Shown: piece after piece, positions 12,679-13,406 of the stretch
Position numbering within the stretch: position 1 is the stretch's first letter
How the letters are laid out: each line of letters begins with the position of its first letter
NCBI GenBank assembly: GCA_934591635.1
Contig: CAKTPI010000016.1
Coordinates: forward strand, 1 to 13,406
From: an uncultured Oscillospiraceae bacterium
GTDB taxonomy: Bacteria; Bacillota; Clostridia; Oscillospirales; Oscillospiraceae
DNA length: 13,406 nucleotides
Direction of reading: 5' to 3'
Notes under the pieces: model-generated
The model's database searches: none
The model's input: only the letters and a program-made list of their open reading frames with translations
What the model was told of the DNA's origin: nothing
Position numbers and translations under genes: made by a program

Positions 12679-13406
12679 TACCTTATTCTTTCTACCAGCG
12701 TTTCCTTTTTCAGATTACTGCTTAAAACGCAGGAAAGTATAATCTGCAACAGACCGACCAAAAAAATCATAATAAAAATTGGTACGATTGGAACATGATA
12801 GATATTCATTCCAAATATTCCATTATGTTTTGCATAGGAAAAAAGTGCATAGCCGAGCGGCAGACCAATGATCAAAGCTACGCATATGGTACCAACCGTA
12901 AACATCAGTCCCTGTAACTGCAGGCATAAATTTAATTGTTTATTTGTCATACCCACAGCCTGTAATACACCATATTCCTGCTTTTTTGTCGTAATATTCA
13001 TGATTATGGTGTTTGCCATATTCATAAAACCGATGAGTCCTACAACCGCCATAAACAGATAACAGCCAAGCTTCATCATACGGCTTGCGTATTCTGCGTT
13101 TTGCAATTCTGCGTGATAGGTGTTCAGCTTGATATGAGAAGTATTAGAAATCAAAGTATTCAGACTCTGTTCCACAGATGTCACATCTTTTTTATCACAG
13201 TCCACCCACAGATATCCATAGGCTGTTCCCCTCGGATTCATGGAACGGTATACACCTTCCGGAATGACAAGATAAGTGTCCGCGCTTGCAAAGGATCCTG
13301 CAATCTTTCCCTGATAGGTATAGGTTTCACTTCCGTTATCAAAGTTGAATGTAATCGGTGCACCCGCAGAATACCCGTCAGCTTCCATCCACGTGGACCA
13401 GCCAAA
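12669..13406 (-). CDS. FtsX-like ABC transporter permease, C-terminal part (runs off the window)
   Basis: The last 245 residues of an ABC permease of the MacB/FtsX type; the frame stays open to the right edge, so the start is outside. The order is an extracellular part (to about residue 120 of the visible portion), then a transmembrane segment with FMAVVGLIGFMNMANTIIM and the coupling motif TTKKQEYGVLQAVGMTNKQL. Two more membrane segments follow (GLMFTVGTICVALIIGLPLG; VPIFIMIFLVGLLQIILS), and the protein ends at LVERIRYQG, a natural-looking end for this family. Such permeases pair with an ATPase for peptide resistance, lipoprotein or peptide export; the partner is not in the window. The DNA is visibly AT-richer than the ribosomal or dus region, suggesting a different origin. 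The end overlaps the broken SDR gene. Confidence 0.85.
   Translation of the reverse strand, partial: FGWSTWMEADGYSAGAPITFNFDNGSETYTYQGKIAGSFASADTYLVIPEGVYRSMNPRGTAYGYLWVDCDKKDVTSVEQSLNTLISNTSHIKLNTYHAELQNAEYASRMMKLGCYLFMAVVGLIGFMNMANTIIMNITTKKQEYGVLQAVGMTNKQLNLCLQLQGLMFTVGTICVALIIGLPLGYALFSYAKHNGIFGMNIYHVPIVPIFIMIFLVGLLQIILSCVLSSNLKKETLVERIRYQG

Noticed and set aside
1..13406. CRISPR arrays, tRNA or rRNA genes, insertion sequences, phage genes
   Set aside because: No spaced identical repeats, no cloverleaf or rRNA-like sequence and no transposase, integrase or phage protein pattern was found on either strand by eye.

Overview
The window looks like a chromosomal segment of an anaerobic, moderately GC-rich Firmicute, most likely a gut clostridium of the Oscillospiraceae/Ruminococcaceae kind. 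This is inferred from AGGAGG-type ribosome sites, sigma-A-like TTGACA-N17-TATAAT promoters, a rubrerythrin, the rplM-rpsI pair and the style of the proteins. No rRNA, tRNA, CRISPR array, insertion sequence or phage gene was seen.

Layout from left to right. At 1-190 a leftward promoter with a leader hairpin serves a gene outside the window, followed by the terminator of the next gene. A leftward NCS2 nucleobase (uracil-type) permease (193-1563) has a leader of about 130 nt with two terminator-like hairpins. Rightward follow a TetR-family regulator (1931-2659), whose start is problematic, and a complete rubrerythrin (2789-3325) on its own promoter. A leftward secreted protein (3397-5022) is built from two copies of a right-handed beta-helix unit. 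A small leftward membrane protein (5231-5649) appears to carry a one-base frameshift.

A compact leftward operon follows (8281 to 5775): a TtcA-like tRNA thiolation enzyme, a Nudix hydrolase starting 1 nt after it, a small tail-anchored protein of unknown role, and the tRNA-dihydrouridine synthase dusB. Two of its four products are tRNA modification enzymes. Divergent from it are rplM and rpsI (8505-9357), with a near-consensus promoter, a possible structured leader and a UUCG-loop terminator.

The right part holds a second Nudix hydrolase (leftward, 9484-10002), divergent from a stand-alone half-size ABC exporter (10280-11905) of unknown substrate. A gene-poor stretch of about 500 nt leads to a short-chain dehydrogenase that breaks off after its NAG motif (12403-12678). 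There it meets the tail of an AT-richer, leftward FtsX-like permease that runs off the window. This junction looks like a recombination or deletion scar, or an assembly join.

No complete novel defence or biosynthetic system is visible. The best leads are the apparent ATC start codon of the TetR gene, the frameshifted membrane protein with a dyad over its promoter, the ungapped 301-residue tandem duplication in the beta-helix protein, the broken SDR/FtsX junction, and several undescribed leader or operator-like structures.
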